Part shown: one piece after another, positions 19,203-28,445 of the stretch
Numbering within the stretch: position 1 is the stretch's first letter
How the letters are laid out: each line of letters opens with the position of its first letter
NCBI RefSeq assembly: GCF_900107995.1
Contig: NZ_FNUM01000005.1
Span: 203,472-267,471 of the forward strand
Length of the DNA: 64,000 bases
From: Alcanivorax sp. DSM 26293
GTDB taxonomy: Bacteria; Pseudomonadota; Gammaproteobacteria; Pseudomonadales; Alcanivoracaceae
Direction: 5' to 3'
The notes under the pieces: generated by a model
What the model saw: the letters and a program-made list of their open reading frames with translations, nothing else
Told to the model about the DNA's origin: nothing
Database searches by the model: none
Made by a program: the position numbers and the translations under genes

Positions 19203-20954
19203 CTAGGGTGAGGCGTCAGGCTCTTCCTCCCGCAAACTCTCCGGCGCCAGCACTTCCATGGCCTGATAGTGACTCAGATATACCCTGCCGGTAAGCACCT
19301 TCTGAAAGTCAGTTTTTATCAGCACGTCCATCACTGGACCCTTTACGTTGGAGAGGTTCAGGGTCACGCCGGCGTCCTTCAATCGTTCGTTCAGGCTTTC
19401 CAGACTTTCCACGGCGCTGGCATCCAGATGGTTGATGCCGGAGCAATGCAGCACCACATGCTGAATCTGCGGGTGGGCCTGGGCCTCGTCGTAGATACGG
19501 TCTTCCAGGGTGCGGGCATTGCCAAAATAGAGGGATTCATCCACCCGGATGGAGAGCACGGCCTCGGTGAGCTGGACGCTGTGCCGATCCATGTTGCGAA
19601 AATGATGGGTGCCGGGAATCCGGCCCAGTTCGGCCACGTGGGGCTGACTGGTACGCCACATGAACAGCGCCACGGACAGCACCACCCCCAGCAATAATCC
19701 GCTTTGCACATTGATCAGCAGCACCCCGACCAGGGTGGCGGCCATGGCCAGGGCATCCGGTCGGCTGAAGGCCCACAGGTGTCTCAGCTCAGACAGATTG
19801 ATCAGTGGCAGGATGCCAACCACGATGATGGCCGCCAGGGAGGCCAGTGGCAGCAGCTGGAACCATCCGGTAAAGAACAGCGCCACCAGGGCAATGCCGA
19901 TACCGGTGAGCAGGCCGGCCATGGGTGTGCGGGCGCCGGCCTGGTAATTCACCGTGGTGCGAGAAAAACTGCCGGTCACAGCAAAGGCACCGGAGAGGCC
20001 ACTGCCAATGTTGGCCAGTCCCAGCCCCATCAATTCCCGGTTGGCATCGACCCGTTCGCGACGTTTGGCGGCCAGGGCCTGGGCCAGGGAAATGGATTCC
20101 ACAAAGCCGATCAACGCCAGCAATGCGGCCGGGGTTATCAGGTCCTGCCAGTGCATGGGGTCCAGCCCGGGCAGGGAAAAATGGGGGAGCCCTGCAGGGA
20201 TGGAGCCGACCACGGCAAGACCATGGCTATCCAGCGACAGGGATGCGGTGAGCAGCGTGGTGACCAGCACGGCCACAATCGGTCCGCACTTGCTGATAAA
20301 GGCCACCAGCCAGCCGGGCAGCCGGGTGGCCTCAAGGGGGGCGGCCAGATATTTCGGGATCAGCAGGCAGGCAATGGCGACAAGGCTGATGCCCAGTGTC
20401 AGCCAGTGAGTCTGGGACAGGTTCTGGCCCAGGGTCTGCGCCAGGGTCACCAGCTCTTCGCCGGAGGCGTCGATGCGCAATAGGTGCTTGAGCTGGCTGG
20501 CGGCAATGAGAATGGCGCAGCCGCTGATGAAGCCGGTGATCACCGGGTGGCTGAGCAGGTTGGTGAGCCAGCCCAGCCGCAGGATGGCCATGGCTATCAG
20601 AAACAGCCCGGATAGCAGGCCCATGCCGATGGCCGCCTGGATAAACAACTGCGGATCGCCCTGGGCCAGGGTGCCCGCCGCAGAGGCAGTGATCAGTGAG
20701 GTGAGGGCGGCGGGGCCCACGGACAGGGTGCGACTGGTGCCGAACAGGGCGTAGAGAATCAGCGGCAGGATGCTGGCATAGAGCCCGGTTTGTGGCGGCA
20801 TGCCGGCAAGCATGGCATAGGCCAGCCCCTGGGGGACCAGCAGAATAGTGACAATGATGGCGGCCAGGGCATCCCCGGCCGCCTGCTCCCGGTTGTAGGT
20901 GGCGAGCCAGTCACTGGCCGGCAGCCAGCGAAAACGGCGGCCGGCCTCGGCCAT
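19203..20954 (-). CDS. SulP-family anion transporter with STAS domain (paralog 1)
   Basis: This 583-residue SLC26/SulP protein has about a dozen hydrophobic helices and a C-terminal STAS domain at about 450-560. The family signature PQGLAYAMLAGMPPQTGLYAS is near residues 43-63, and the mid-protein NIGSGLSGAFAVTGSFSRT is the second conserved segment. VEFVESISLAQALAAKRR is also typical. The ATG follows the DUF442 stop by two bases. As the last gene of a sulfide-oxidation operon it probably exports or imports sulfate, sulfite or another sulfur anion. It is clearly related to paralog 2, two genes upstream. Confidence 0.9.
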   Translation of the reverse strand: MAEAGRRFRWLPASDWLATYNREQAAGDALAAIIVTILLVPQGLAYAMLAGMPPQTGLYASILPLILYALFGTSRTLSVGPAALTSLITASAAGTLAQGDPQLFIQAAIGMGLLSGLFLIAMAILRLGWLTNLLSHPVITGFISGCAILIAASQLKHLLRIDASGEELVTLAQTLGQNLSQTHWLTLGISLVAIACLLIPKYLAAPLEATRLPGWLVAFISKCGPIVAVLVTTLLTASLSLDSHGLAVVGSIPAGLPHFSLPGLDPMHWQDLITPAALLALIGFVESISLAQALAAKRRERVDANRELMGLGLANIGSGLSGAFAVTGSFSRTTVNYQAGARTPMAGLLTGIGIALVALFFTGWFQLLPLASLAAIIVVGILPLINLSELRHLWAFSRPDALAMAATLVGVLLINVQSGLLLGVVLSVALFMWRTSQPHVAELGRIPGTHHFRNMDRHSVQLTEAVLSIRVDESLYFGNARTLEDRIYDEAQAHPQIQHVVLHCSGINHLDASAVESLESLNERLKDAGVTLNLSNVKGPVMDVLIKTDFQKVLTGRVYLSHYQAMEVLAPESLREEEPDASP

Positions 20955-20956
20955 GG

Positions 20957-21385
20957 TTACTGGCCCCGACGCTGGTCCAGTCGACCGGCAAGCTGGCTCA
21001 GGTCATAGCCGGCCTGTTCGGCGGTGCTGAGGATGCTGGCGTTGTCCAGCTCATCCGCCTGGGTCAGCGCCCACAGGGTGGTGCAGCGGGTACCGGTCCG
21101 GCAGAAGGCCAGCACCGGCTGCTCCGCCAGAGAAACGATGGCGTCAAAGCCGTCGATGTCCACGTCGGTGATGTTGTTGCCGACAACCGGTTGGTGGGCA
21201 TACTCAAGACCGGCGGCCTCGGCGGCGGCGGCCAGCTCTGCGCTGGATGGCTGGTCTTCGCTTTCGCCATCGGGACGATTGTTGATGACGGTCTTGAATC
21301 CGGCTCTGGCCAGTTCGGCCATGTCTTCAGGCTGTAGTTGTGGGGCCACAGACAGACTTTCGGTAAGGCGATTGATGGTAGCCAT
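20957..21385 (-). CDS. DUF442 (TIGR01244) sulfurtransferase domain protein
   Basis: This 142-residue protein is a dual-specificity-phosphatase-like domain that in the Blh family acts as a persulfide sulfurtransferase. The active-site loop is FCRTGTR with Cys95 and Arg100. The N-terminal INRLTESLSVAPQLQPEDMAELA is typical of the family. The ATG at 21385 has AAGGAG in front; the frame extends 25 codons farther without support. In Blh proteins of Xylella and Agrobacterium this domain is fused to a metallo-beta-lactamase dioxygenase; here the two are separate genes of the same operon. It lies between the two SulP genes. Confidence 0.88.
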   Translation of the reverse strand: MATINRLTESLSVAPQLQPEDMAELARAGFKTVINNRPDGESEDQPSSAELAAAAEAAGLEYAHQPVVGNNITDVDIDGFDAIVSLAEQPVLAFCRTGTRCTTLWALTQADELDNASILSTAEQAGYDLSQLAGRLDQRRGQ

Positions 21386-21422
21386 GAAAACTCCTTGCGA
21401 ATGAAGGCTCAGCTTAACCTTG

Positions 21423-23171
21423 TCAGACAGGGCTGCAAGGGGGAGCGGGATTTTCCTCAATGCTTTCCGGGGCCAGAGTACGCATGGCCTGATATTGGGT
21501 GAGAAAGATCTGACCGGTCAGTAACGCCGGCAGGGTGGTGTGCTGCAACTGGTCCATGACCGGCCCCTTGATTTCGGAAAGGTGCAGACGGATACCGGCA
21601 TCATCCAGCCGCTGATTGAGACTCAACAGGCTATCCACGGCACTGGCATCCAGATGATTGATGGCGGTGCCCATCAGTATCACATGCTCTGTCTGTGGTC
21701 GCAGCAGGGCGGCATCGTAGAGGCGGTCTTCCAGTCCCCGGGCATTGGCAAAATACAGGGATTCGTCGATACGTACGCTCATCACACGGGGAGAAACGCG
21801 CACCTGGTGGCGCTGCACATTACGGAAATGCTCGGTGCCTGGCACCAGGCCCACTTCGGCCACATGGGGCTGATTGGTTCGCCACAAATACAGGGCCAGA
21901 GAGGTGATCACCCCGGCCAGCACGCCAGCTTCCACGCCCCAACCCAGGACCCCGACCATGGTGATGGCCATGGCGGTGAAATCCAGTCGGGAGAAATGCC
22001 AGGTGTGTTTCAGCGCTGGCAGGTCCACCAGCGATAGCACAGCGACCACAATGGTGGCGGCCAACGTTGCCTTGGGCAGGTAGGTGAAAGCGCCGGTCAG
22101 AAACAGCGCGGTGAGAGCAATGCCGATGGCAGTGAATACGCCGGCCATGGGCGTGCGGGCGCCGGCATCGAAATTCACCACGGAACGGGAAAAGCCCCCG
22201 GTCACCGGAAAGCCGCCACTGAAGGCGCTGGCCAGGTTGGCGCCGCCCAGCCCCATCAGTTCCTGGTTGGCGTTGATGCGCTGGCGACGTTTGGCCGCCA
22301 GGGTCTGGGCAACAGAAATAGATTCCACAAAGCCGATCAGGCTGATCAGCAGAGCGGGCAGCAATAATGCCTGCCAGAGGCCGGCGTCAAATACGGGTAA
22401 TGACAATGCGGGCAGGCCTTCGGGAATATGACCGACAATGGCCATGCCGCCGCTATCCAGTTCCAGCATGGCCACGGCCAGGGTGGAGCCGAGTACGGCG
22501 ATGACAGGTCCTGCTTTACTCACCAGGTCGGACCAGAAGGCATTGAAGCCGAGTTTTTGCAGTAACGGCTTGAGTGCCTTGCGCACCCAGAACAGAAAGG
22601 CCGTCACCAGCGCACCGAGTACCACGGCAGGCCAATGGGTTTGGGGAAAATGCTGTGTTAGCGATCGGCCAAGCTCCACCAGGTTATGGCCCGACAAGGG
22701 AATGCCCAGCAGATGCTTGAGCTGACTGGCGGCAATCAGCAGGCCGGACGCGCTGATAAAGCCACTGACCACAGGATGCGATAACAGATTGGCAATCCAG
22801 CCCAGTCGAAGCAGGGCCATCACCATAAGAATGGTGCCGGACAGAAAAGCCAGAATGACAGTGGCTGCCAGGTATTGTTGACTGCCGGCCGTGGCTACCT
22901 GACTGGCTGCAGCAACGGTCATCAGCGAGGCTACCGCCACCGGGCCCACCGCCAGGGTACGGCTGGAACCGAGCAGGGCATAGACAACCAGTGGCAGGAT
23001 GCTGGCGTAGAGACCGACTTCCGGCGGCAGCCCGGCGAGCATGGCGTAGGCCAGGCTCTGGGGAATCAGCATGATGGTGACGATCACCGCTGCCACGCTA
23101 TCCCGGGCAGCGGTCTCGCGGTTGTAGTGGGGCAGCCACTGGGCGGCGCCCAACCAGGTGGGCAGTTTCAA
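21423..23171 (-). CDS. SulP-family anion transporter with STAS domain (paralog 2)
   Basis: This protein of about 582 residues has the same layout as paralog 1: transmembrane SulP domain with PQSLAYAMLAGLPPEVGLYAS and a C-terminal STAS domain (SVRIDESLYFANARGLEDR, INHLDASAVDSLLSLN). I prefer the TTG at 23171, which has AAGGG 8 bases upstream and gives an N-terminus like paralog 1; a GTG at 23225 in frame overlaps sqr by 28 bases and is possible. Context suggests transport of sulfate, sulfite or thiosulfate produced by sulfide oxidation, which remains an inference. Confidence 0.88.
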   Translation of the reverse strand: MKLPTWLGAAQWLPHYNRETAARDSVAAVIVTIMLIPQSLAYAMLAGLPPEVGLYASILPLVVYALLGSSRTLAVGPVAVASLMTVAAASQVATAGSQQYLAATVILAFLSGTILMVMALLRLGWIANLLSHPVVSGFISASGLLIAASQLKHLLGIPLSGHNLVELGRSLTQHFPQTHWPAVVLGALVTAFLFWVRKALKPLLQKLGFNAFWSDLVSKAGPVIAVLGSTLAVAMLELDSGGMAIVGHIPEGLPALSLPVFDAGLWQALLLPALLISLIGFVESISVAQTLAAKRRQRINANQELMGLGGANLASAFSGGFPVTGGFSRSVVNFDAGARTPMAGVFTAIGIALTALFLTGAFTYLPKATLAATIVVAVLSLVDLPALKHTWHFSRLDFTAMAITMVGVLGWGVEAGVLAGVITSLALYLWRTNQPHVAEVGLVPGTEHFRNVQRHQVRVSPRVMSVRIDESLYFANARGLEDRLYDAALLRPQTEHVILMGTAINHLDASAVDSLLSLNQRLDDAGIRLHLSEIKGPVMDQLQHTTLPALLTGQIFLTQYQAMRTLAPESIEENPAPPCSPV

Positions 23172-23197
23172 CTTGCCATCCCTTGTTGTGTCACGTC

Positions 23198-24421
23198 TCA
23201 GAGCTTCCCTGGCCTGGCCAGCCACTCATGGCCCTTTAGCATCAGCTCGAAGTAGATTTTTGGCATGGCATGACGTTTCAGCCACCACATACTGCTGCGC
23301 GGTACTGTGGGGTCGAGCGGGAAGCTGGGTTGCAGTTTGCCCTGATAGCCAAATTCGGCCAGCACGACCTTGCCTTTTTCCACGGTCAGCGGGCAGGCGC
23401 CATAGCCTTCATAGCGGGCGGTCGGCGCTCGATTCTCCAACGCAGCGCAAAGATTTTCCGCGACAACCGGCGCCTGCTTGCGCACGGCGGCGGCGGTTTT
23501 GGCATTGCTGGCGCCGCAGGCATCGCCCAGGCTGAATACATTGGCAAAACGGGGGTGCTGCAGGGTGGCTTCGTCCACGGCGACCCAGCCGGTCTCGTTG
23601 GCCAGCTCACTGTCGCGCACAAACCGTGGGGCCCGTTGTGGTGGGACCACATGCAGCATGTCGAAGGGCTCGGTGTGTTCGGTGCTGATGCCATCGCCAT
23701 TGGTGCGCCGGAAGGTGGCTTCGCGGGCCGGGCCATCCACCGCGATCAAGGTGCTGCTGAAATTCAGGTTGGCCTTGTAGCGCTTCACATATTCCATCAG
23801 TGGCGGCACAAAATCCGCCACGCCGAACAGTACGGCGCCGGCATTGTGGAACTGCACATCAATGTTGCCCAGGGTGCCGGTGTTTTCCCAGTGATGACAG
23901 GACAGGTACATGGCCTTCTGTGGCGCCCCGGCGCACTTTATGGGCATGGGCGGCTGGGTGAAAAGCGCCCGGCCACGTTTCAGTTGTTGCACGCATTGCC
24001 AGGTGTAGGGCGCCAGTTCAAACAGATAGTTGCTGGTCACACCATGCTTGCCAAGGCTGTTTTCCAGACCCGCTATGGCGCCAAGATTCAGCTCCAGACC
24101 CGGTGCCACTACCAGAAACTGGTAGCTCAGGGACTGGCCATCTTCCAGGGTTACCTGATTGTGTTCCGGCTGCAGGCTGGTAACACGGGTGCGCAACCAC
24201 TTGGCTCCGTTGGGAATCAATTTGCCGGTGGCTTTGCAGGTATTGGCCGGGTTGAAACAACCGCCACCCACCAGGGTCCAGGCGGGCTGGTAAAAGTGCC
24301 GGTCATTGGGCTCCACGATGGCCACGGACAGGTGCGGCTTGCGCTTGAGGAGGCTGGCCGCCGCCGCAATCCCGGCGGCGCCACCGCCGATCACCACTAC
24401 GTCCCACAGGGTCGGTGTCAT
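23198..24421 (-). CDS. sqr: Sulfide:quinone oxidoreductase
   Basis: This FAD protein transfers electrons from sulfide to quinone and yields polysulfide or persulfide. The dinucleotide-binding GGGAAG is at 12-17, and HFYQPAWTLVGGG follows the first domain. Cysteines in GGGCFN, NTCKAT and the later KCAGAPQK and YLSCHHW segments provide the redox pair of the eukaryote/proteobacterial SQR type. The second FAD contact is SLGDACGASNAKTAAAVRKQ. I chose the ATG at 24421, 8 bases after AGAGG; another ATG lies two codons upstream. It follows the MBL gene by about a dozen bases. Confidence 0.9.
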   Translation of the reverse strand: MTPTLWDVVVIGGGAAGIAAAASLLKRKPHLSVAIVEPNDRHFYQPAWTLVGGGCFNPANTCKATGKLIPNGAKWLRTRVTSLQPEHNQVTLEDGQSLSYQFLVVAPGLELNLGAIAGLENSLGKHGVTSNYLFELAPYTWQCVQQLKRGRALFTQPPMPIKCAGAPQKAMYLSCHHWENTGTLGNIDVQFHNAGAVLFGVADFVPPLMEYVKRYKANLNFSSTLIAVDGPAREATFRRTNGDGISTEHTEPFDMLHVVPPQRAPRFVRDSELANETGWVAVDEATLQHPRFANVFSLGDACGASNAKTAAAVRKQAPVVAENLCAALENRAPTARYEGYGACPLTVEKGKVVLAEFGYQGKLQPSFPLDPTVPRSSMWWLKRHAMPKIYFELMLKGHEWLARPGKL

Positions 24422-24433
24422 GGGCATCGCCTC

Positions 24434-25300
24434 TTACAGTGCGTTCAGCGGGATTTTCAGGTAGCTCACGCCATTGTCTTCCTCGGGAGGAAGGTGGCCG
24501 GCGCGCATATTGATCTGCACCGAAGGCAGAATCAGTCGCGGCATATCCAGGGTGGCATCGCGTTTTTCGCGCATGCTGACGAACTCCTCCTCGGAAACGC
24601 CTTCGTGCACGTGGATATTGTCGCGACGCTGGTCGCCCACGGTGGTTTCCCACTGATATTCGCTACGGCTTTCCGGCAGATAGTCGTGGCAGAGAAACAT
24701 GCGGGTGTCGTCCGGCAGGGCCAGCAGCTTCTGCACGGACTGGTACAGGGTGCGGGCATCACCGCCGGGGAAGTCGCAGCGGGCGGTGCCATAATCCGGC
24801 ATGAACAGGGTGTCGCCCACAAACACTGCATCGCCGATCACATGGCTCATGCAGGCCGGGGTATGCCCCGGGGTGTGAATGGCCCGCGCCTCAATATTGC
24901 CGACCTGGTAGGTGTCCCCATCGGCAAACAGGTGATCGAACTGGCGGCCGTCTCGGGAGAACTCGGTGCCGGCGTTGAAGACCTTGCCGAAGGTCTCCTG
25001 CACGGTACGGATATGTTCACCGATCGCCAGCTTGCCGCCGACCTGTTCCTGAATCCAGGGTGCCGCGGAAAGATGATCCGCATGGACATGGGTTTCCAGC
25101 AGCCATTCCACGGTGAGCGCTTCCTGTTTGACGTAGGCCACGATCTGGCTGGCACTGTCATGGCGGGTACGCCCGGCTTTGGGGTCGTAGTCCAGCACGG
25201 AATCCACAATGGCGCAGCGCCGGGTCTGCGGGTCCGTGACAACGTAGCTGACGGTGTTGGTGTCGTTATCGAAAAAGGCTTTGACGGTTGGGCGAGACAT
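24434..25300 (-). CDS. MBL-fold persulfide dioxygenase-like protein
   Basis: This 288-residue metallo-beta-lactamase-fold protein resembles ETHE1/Blh dioxygenases, which oxidise persulfide to sulfite with one iron. THVHADHL gives His71, His73, Asp75 and His76; His146 in HTPGHTP, Asp163 in VGDTLF and His205 in LCHDY complete the metal site. RCDFPGGDARTLYQS fits the Blh branch. The start has AGGAGG 8 bases upstream. It is the first gene of the operon, behind the promoter at 25339-25367. The DUF442 partner is encoded three genes downstream. Confidence 0.9.
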   Translation of the reverse strand: MSRPTVKAFFDNDTNTVSYVVTDPQTRRCAIVDSVLDYDPKAGRTRHDSASQIVAYVKQEALTVEWLLETHVHADHLSAAPWIQEQVGGKLAIGEHIRTVQETFGKVFNAGTEFSRDGRQFDHLFADGDTYQVGNIEARAIHTPGHTPACMSHVIGDAVFVGDTLFMPDYGTARCDFPGGDARTLYQSVQKLLALPDDTRMFLCHDYLPESRSEYQWETTVGDQRRDNIHVHEGVSEEEFVSMREKRDATLDMPRLILPSVQINMRAGHLPPEEDNGVSYLKIPLNAL

Positions 25301-25338
25301 GCCAGTTCCCTCCTGTGGCTGGGTAGCATTCAGGCACA

Positions 25339-25367
25339 GTTATAGGAGGGAAGCAGGCAAAAGTCAA
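25339..25367 (-). promoter_or_regulatory. Sigma70 promoter of the sulfide-oxidation operon
   Basis: On the minus strand TTGACT (25362-25367) is separated by exactly 17 bases from TATAAC (25339-25344). The predicted start lies about 33 bases before the MBL-gene ATG, which has an AGGAGG site. This is the best sigma70 promoter I found in the window. Confidence 0.65.
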
Positions 25368-25374
25368 ACTTGGA

Positions 25375-25384
25375 ATAAGCTTAT
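25375..25384. promoter_or_regulatory. Palindrome upstream of the sulfide-operon -35 box
   Basis: ATAAGCTTAT is a perfect 10-bp palindrome just upstream of the -35 hexamer, within an AT-rich stretch before the lnt stop codon. Blh operons elsewhere are controlled by the sulfide-responsive repressor BigR; whether this is its operator cannot be told from sequence, and no bigR gene is in the window. Confidence 0.3.
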
Positions 25385-25393
25385 ACTTAAAAA

Positions 25394-26881
25394 TTATATA
25401 GTGGTCTTTTTTTCCTTCCTTTCCAGAATGGCAGGCAATAACAACAGCACCGAGAGCACCAGCCAGGGCCAGACACCCAGCGCCATAAAGGGGGTAATGC
25501 CGGTGCGTGGCTGGTAGTGGCTGTACAGCACGTCACGCTCGAATTGGGGCAGGGCATCCACAATCCGGCCCTGATGGTCGATGACGGCAGTGACGCCATT
25601 GTTGGTGCCACGAAGCAGCCAGCGGCCGGTTTCCAGGGCCCGCAGACGGGCCATCTGGAAATGCTGGAGCGGCCCGGCGGAGGTGCCGAACCAGGCGTCG
25701 TTGCTGATGGTCACCAGCACATCCGCATCATGGCTGCGGCTGGCCACCAGTTGCGGATAGAGAATCTCGTAGCAGATAAACGGCGCCACGGTATGGCCCA
25801 GCACCTGCAGGTTGGGCTGGGCCGGATCGCCCGGCGTAAAGCCGGACATGGGCAGATCAAAGAAGGGGATCAGGCCGCGTATCAACGATTGCAGGGGAAC
25901 GTATTCGCCAAAGGGCACCAGCTTCTGTTTGTGGTAGACCCGTTCACTGCCGTTGTTGCCATCACGCAAGGGGATGGCGGCAATACTGTTGCGGTAGGTA
26001 ATGCCGGTATCGCTGACGGTGCGCCAGGGAATGCCGGTAATCAGGGCGCCATTGCGGTCTGCCAGTTGTGCGCCCTCGTCTTCGATAAAGTCGGTGATGT
26101 TCTGGTAGAACTCGGTCATGGCCGATTCCGGCCATAACACCAGGGTGTCCCCGGGAATCTCCCGGGTCAGTTCATGGTAGATACGTCGCGTCTCGCCGCG
26201 CATGGAAATCTGCCACTTCAGATCCTGGGGGATATTGCCCTGCACCAGCGCCACTTTCTGGTCCGGGCCGGCGGCATGGGTAAAGGTCAGAAAGTGCGCG
26301 GCCGTGGCGGTGATCAGAACCAGCACGGACAGACCGGCGGCCACCCAGCGGAGTGCGCCCGGCTGGCGGAGCTGGATCAGGGTGGCACTGATCAGCACCG
26401 TGGCCAGGGTCAGCAGCCAGACCCCGCCCAGCGGCGCCAGGCTGGCCAGCGGAGTATCGATAAGTGCGTAGCCGGCATACAGCCAGGGGAAGCCCGTCAG
26501 CAGCCAGCCACGCAGCCAGTCCAGCAGTAGCCAGACGCCGCTGAATACCAGTGCCGAGCGTCCCAGGCGCCAGCTCAGGGAAAATGTCAGGCCGTAGAAG
26601 AGGGCCAGAAAGGCGGCGAAAATTGCCGTAAAGGGAATCGCCATCCATAGCGGCATGTAGCCATAGTCGTTCATGGACACATGCACCCAGGAGACACCGA
26701 AGCCGAACATGCCCAGGCCGTAGAGCCAGCCGCGCAGGAAGGCCTCCTTGCCGGTAGCCGCCTGTTGCTGGCACCAGAAGCCGGCGGCCACGCTGACGAA
26801 CAGCAGTGGCCACAGGTCATAGGGGGCGAAGGCAAGCGGGAATAGCAGGCCGGCAATCAGGGCCAGCAGACGGTGACGCAT
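25394..26881 (-). CDS. lnt: Apolipoprotein N-acyltransferase
   Basis: This 495-residue inner-membrane enzyme adds the third acyl chain to lipoproteins. An N-terminal membrane domain of several helices (about 1-200) precedes a nitrilase domain with the catalytic triad: Glu in VLWPESAM, Lys in HKQKLVPFGEYVP and Cys in FICYEILYP. One more helix follows at the C-terminus. The ATG at 26881 has GAGGAATTCC in front. In related genomes lnt directly follows corC-ybeY-ybeZ; here two unrelated genes intervene. Confidence 0.96.
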   Translation of the reverse strand: MRHRLLALIAGLLFPLAFAPYDLWPLLFVSVAAGFWCQQQAATGKEAFLRGWLYGLGMFGFGVSWVHVSMNDYGYMPLWMAIPFTAIFAAFLALFYGLTFSLSWRLGRSALVFSGVWLLLDWLRGWLLTGFPWLYAGYALIDTPLASLAPLGGVWLLTLATVLISATLIQLRQPGALRWVAAGLSVLVLITATAAHFLTFTHAAGPDQKVALVQGNIPQDLKWQISMRGETRRIYHELTREIPGDTLVLWPESAMTEFYQNITDFIEDEGAQLADRNGALITGIPWRTVSDTGITYRNSIAAIPLRDGNNGSERVYHKQKLVPFGEYVPLQSLIRGLIPFFDLPMSGFTPGDPAQPNLQVLGHTVAPFICYEILYPQLVASRSHDADVLVTISNDAWFGTSAGPLQHFQMARLRALETGRWLLRGTNNGVTAVIDHQGRIVDALPQFERDVLYSHYQPRTGITPFMALGVWPWLVLSVLLLLPAILERKEKKTTI

Positions 26882-27021
26882 GGAATTCCTCGTTTCAGGG
26901 TGGCGAGCAGGCCGTCTGGCCAATACGGCTAGAGTCCCTACAAAAATACGAATAAAGTATCAATCACAACCTATAATCAATCTTGCCCTGCCTGCGGATC
27001 AAGGCGGGGCGCCAGTGGTGG

Positions 27022-27035
27022 GCAACCATGGTTGC
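27022..27035. promoter_or_regulatory. 14-bp palindrome upstream of the B-box protein gene
   Basis: GCAACCATGGTTGC is a perfect palindrome within a longer imperfect one (GTGG..CCAC flanks). It lies 34 bases before the proposed GTG start of the zinc/membrane protein gene and downstream of a TATAAT at 26972-26977. It may be an operator; the ATG inside it is not a likely start. Confidence 0.35.
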
Positions 27036-27068
27036 TGTGCCACCTTGTGAATGCTTGGGGGCATCATA

Positions 27069-28445
27069 GTGAAACACTATTGCAAGTACCATCCGGGGAC
27101 GGAGGCGCTATGGTATTGCAGCCATGATGGACTGCACTTGTGTCAGCAATGTGTGGAGAGCCGGGAAGGTAGCCTGACAGAGGCCCGTTGTCTGCTCTGC
27201 AACCAGGAGCTGCAAAGCACCGCGCAGGGTCAGGGTGGGCCGTTGTGGCGACAACTGGACCGGTACCTGCGTTACCCGTTCGCCCCATTGCTGTTGCCGG
27301 TGCTGCTGGTATGGGCGTTGCTGGCCGCGTTGGTGCCACCCTTGCCGGTGATGGTCCCGGTGGCTCTGTTGGGGGGCTTGCCGGCCTGGGGATTTGGCCG
27401 GGCGGTGATGGCATTGCGCAGTCACCCCGGCAAAGCACGCAAAATCGCTGTGCCGGGGTGGGACTGCCTGTCTGATATGGCAGGCTGGAGGGCGGCAATG
27501 CTGCAGGCATTGCCGGCGTTGATGGTGATGGTGCCCGCCGGCTTCATGCTGGTGTGGGTATCGGTGTCTGCAGGCTTGCTGATCGGTGCGCTGGGCTTGT
27601 TTCTGGTGCCGGCCTTCTGGCTGGCGATCCAGGTCCAGGGGGCGCAGCCCGGATCCTTTGCGGCAGCGTTGACCTACATCTTCTCGGCGCCCCGGGATTA
27701 TCTGGTCGCCGGGTTGTTGGCCTCTGTGGGTTGGTTGCTGGGGGTGGCGTTGGTGGCAGTGGCCGTGGATGTGATGCCGCTGTCGTTGGCCCAGGGGGTA
27801 GCGGGTGCGCTGGCTGCCCTCTGGTGGCTGGCGCTGGCTTGCCTGTGCGGCGATATCCTGGCCCGTCATGGTCGCCTCTGGGGGCTGGATCAAGGTGTAA
27901 GGAAAGCCAGTGCACCGCTGGAAGAGCGGCGTCAATGGGTGCAGCTTTGTGCCGGCCGCTTCGACAAAGTGCTATTGAGTACGGGCAAAAGCCTGACGCA
28001 TAAAGGCGCCACGGTGGCAGACTGGCAACGCTATGATCGCCTGCTGGAAATCACCGGCCGGGAGGATGAACGCCGCAGCCAGGCACCGGCCTATCTGGAA
28101 AAAATGGTGCTTGCTTCTGCCTGGTCCGAGGCGCTGGTGTTGCTGTCTCGTGAGCGGGAAATTACCCCCGGCTGGCTGCCCGCATCACCGTCCCTGCGTC
28201 TGGCTCTGGCCCGGGGTATTCACGAGCAGGCGCCGAAAATGGCGGTGGCGTTACTCAAGGATCTTCACGACCGACACCCGGACTTCAGCGAGTTGGGCGA
28301 CGCCTATCTGTTACTGGCGAAGATCCTGGCCGAGCAATTCGGGCTTGCCGGCAAGGCGGAACAGTATCTGCGTTTTGTGGAAAGCCAGTGCCGGGATGCG
28401 AAGCTGCGCAAGCAGGTGGCGGACTACCGCGCGGCGTGGGTGTAG
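27069..28445 (+). CDS. B-box zinc-finger membrane protein, unknown function
   Basis: The 458-residue protein has three parts. Residues 1-45 hold a B-box-like zinc site with Cys5, His8, Cys17, His19, Cys25, Cys28, Cys41 and Cys44. Residues about 65-265 contain five or six hydrophobic segments. The C-terminal 170 residues are helical and repeat-like (ISREDERRSQAPAYLEKM-type helices, DAYLLLAKILAEQFGLAGKAEQYL near the end), compatible with TPR units. The GTG at 27069 is preferred because GGGGG lies 7 bases upstream and it begins the zinc motif; an ATG at 27051 is possible. The neighbour on the other side of repeat C is a rhomboid-like protein with the same membrane-plus-TPR plan, so the two may work together. 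Confidence 0.75.
   Translation: MKHYCKYHPGTEALWYCSHDGLHLCQQCVESREGSLTEARCLLCNQELQSTAQGQGGPLWRQLDRYLRYPFAPLLLPVLLVWALLAALVPPLPVMVPVALLGGLPAWGFGRAVMALRSHPGKARKIAVPGWDCLSDMAGWRAAMLQALPALMVMVPAGFMLVWVSVSAGLLIGALGLFLVPAFWLAIQVQGAQPGSFAAALTYIFSAPRDYLVAGLLASVGWLLGVALVAVAVDVMPLSLAQGVAGALAALWWLALACLCGDILARHGRLWGLDQGVRKASAPLEERRQWVQLCAGRFDKVLLSTGKSLTHKGATVADWQRYDRLLEITGREDERRSQAPAYLEKMVLASAWSEALVLLSREREITPGWLPASPSLRLALARGIHEQAPKMAVALLKDLHDRHPDFSELGDAYLLLAKILAEQFGLAGKAEQYLRFVESQCRDAKLRKQVADYRAAWV

Noticed and set aside
23270-25345. A 691-codon plus-strand open frame opposite sqr and the MBL gene
   Set aside because: Both minus-strand genes have complete catalytic motifs; the antisense frame has none.
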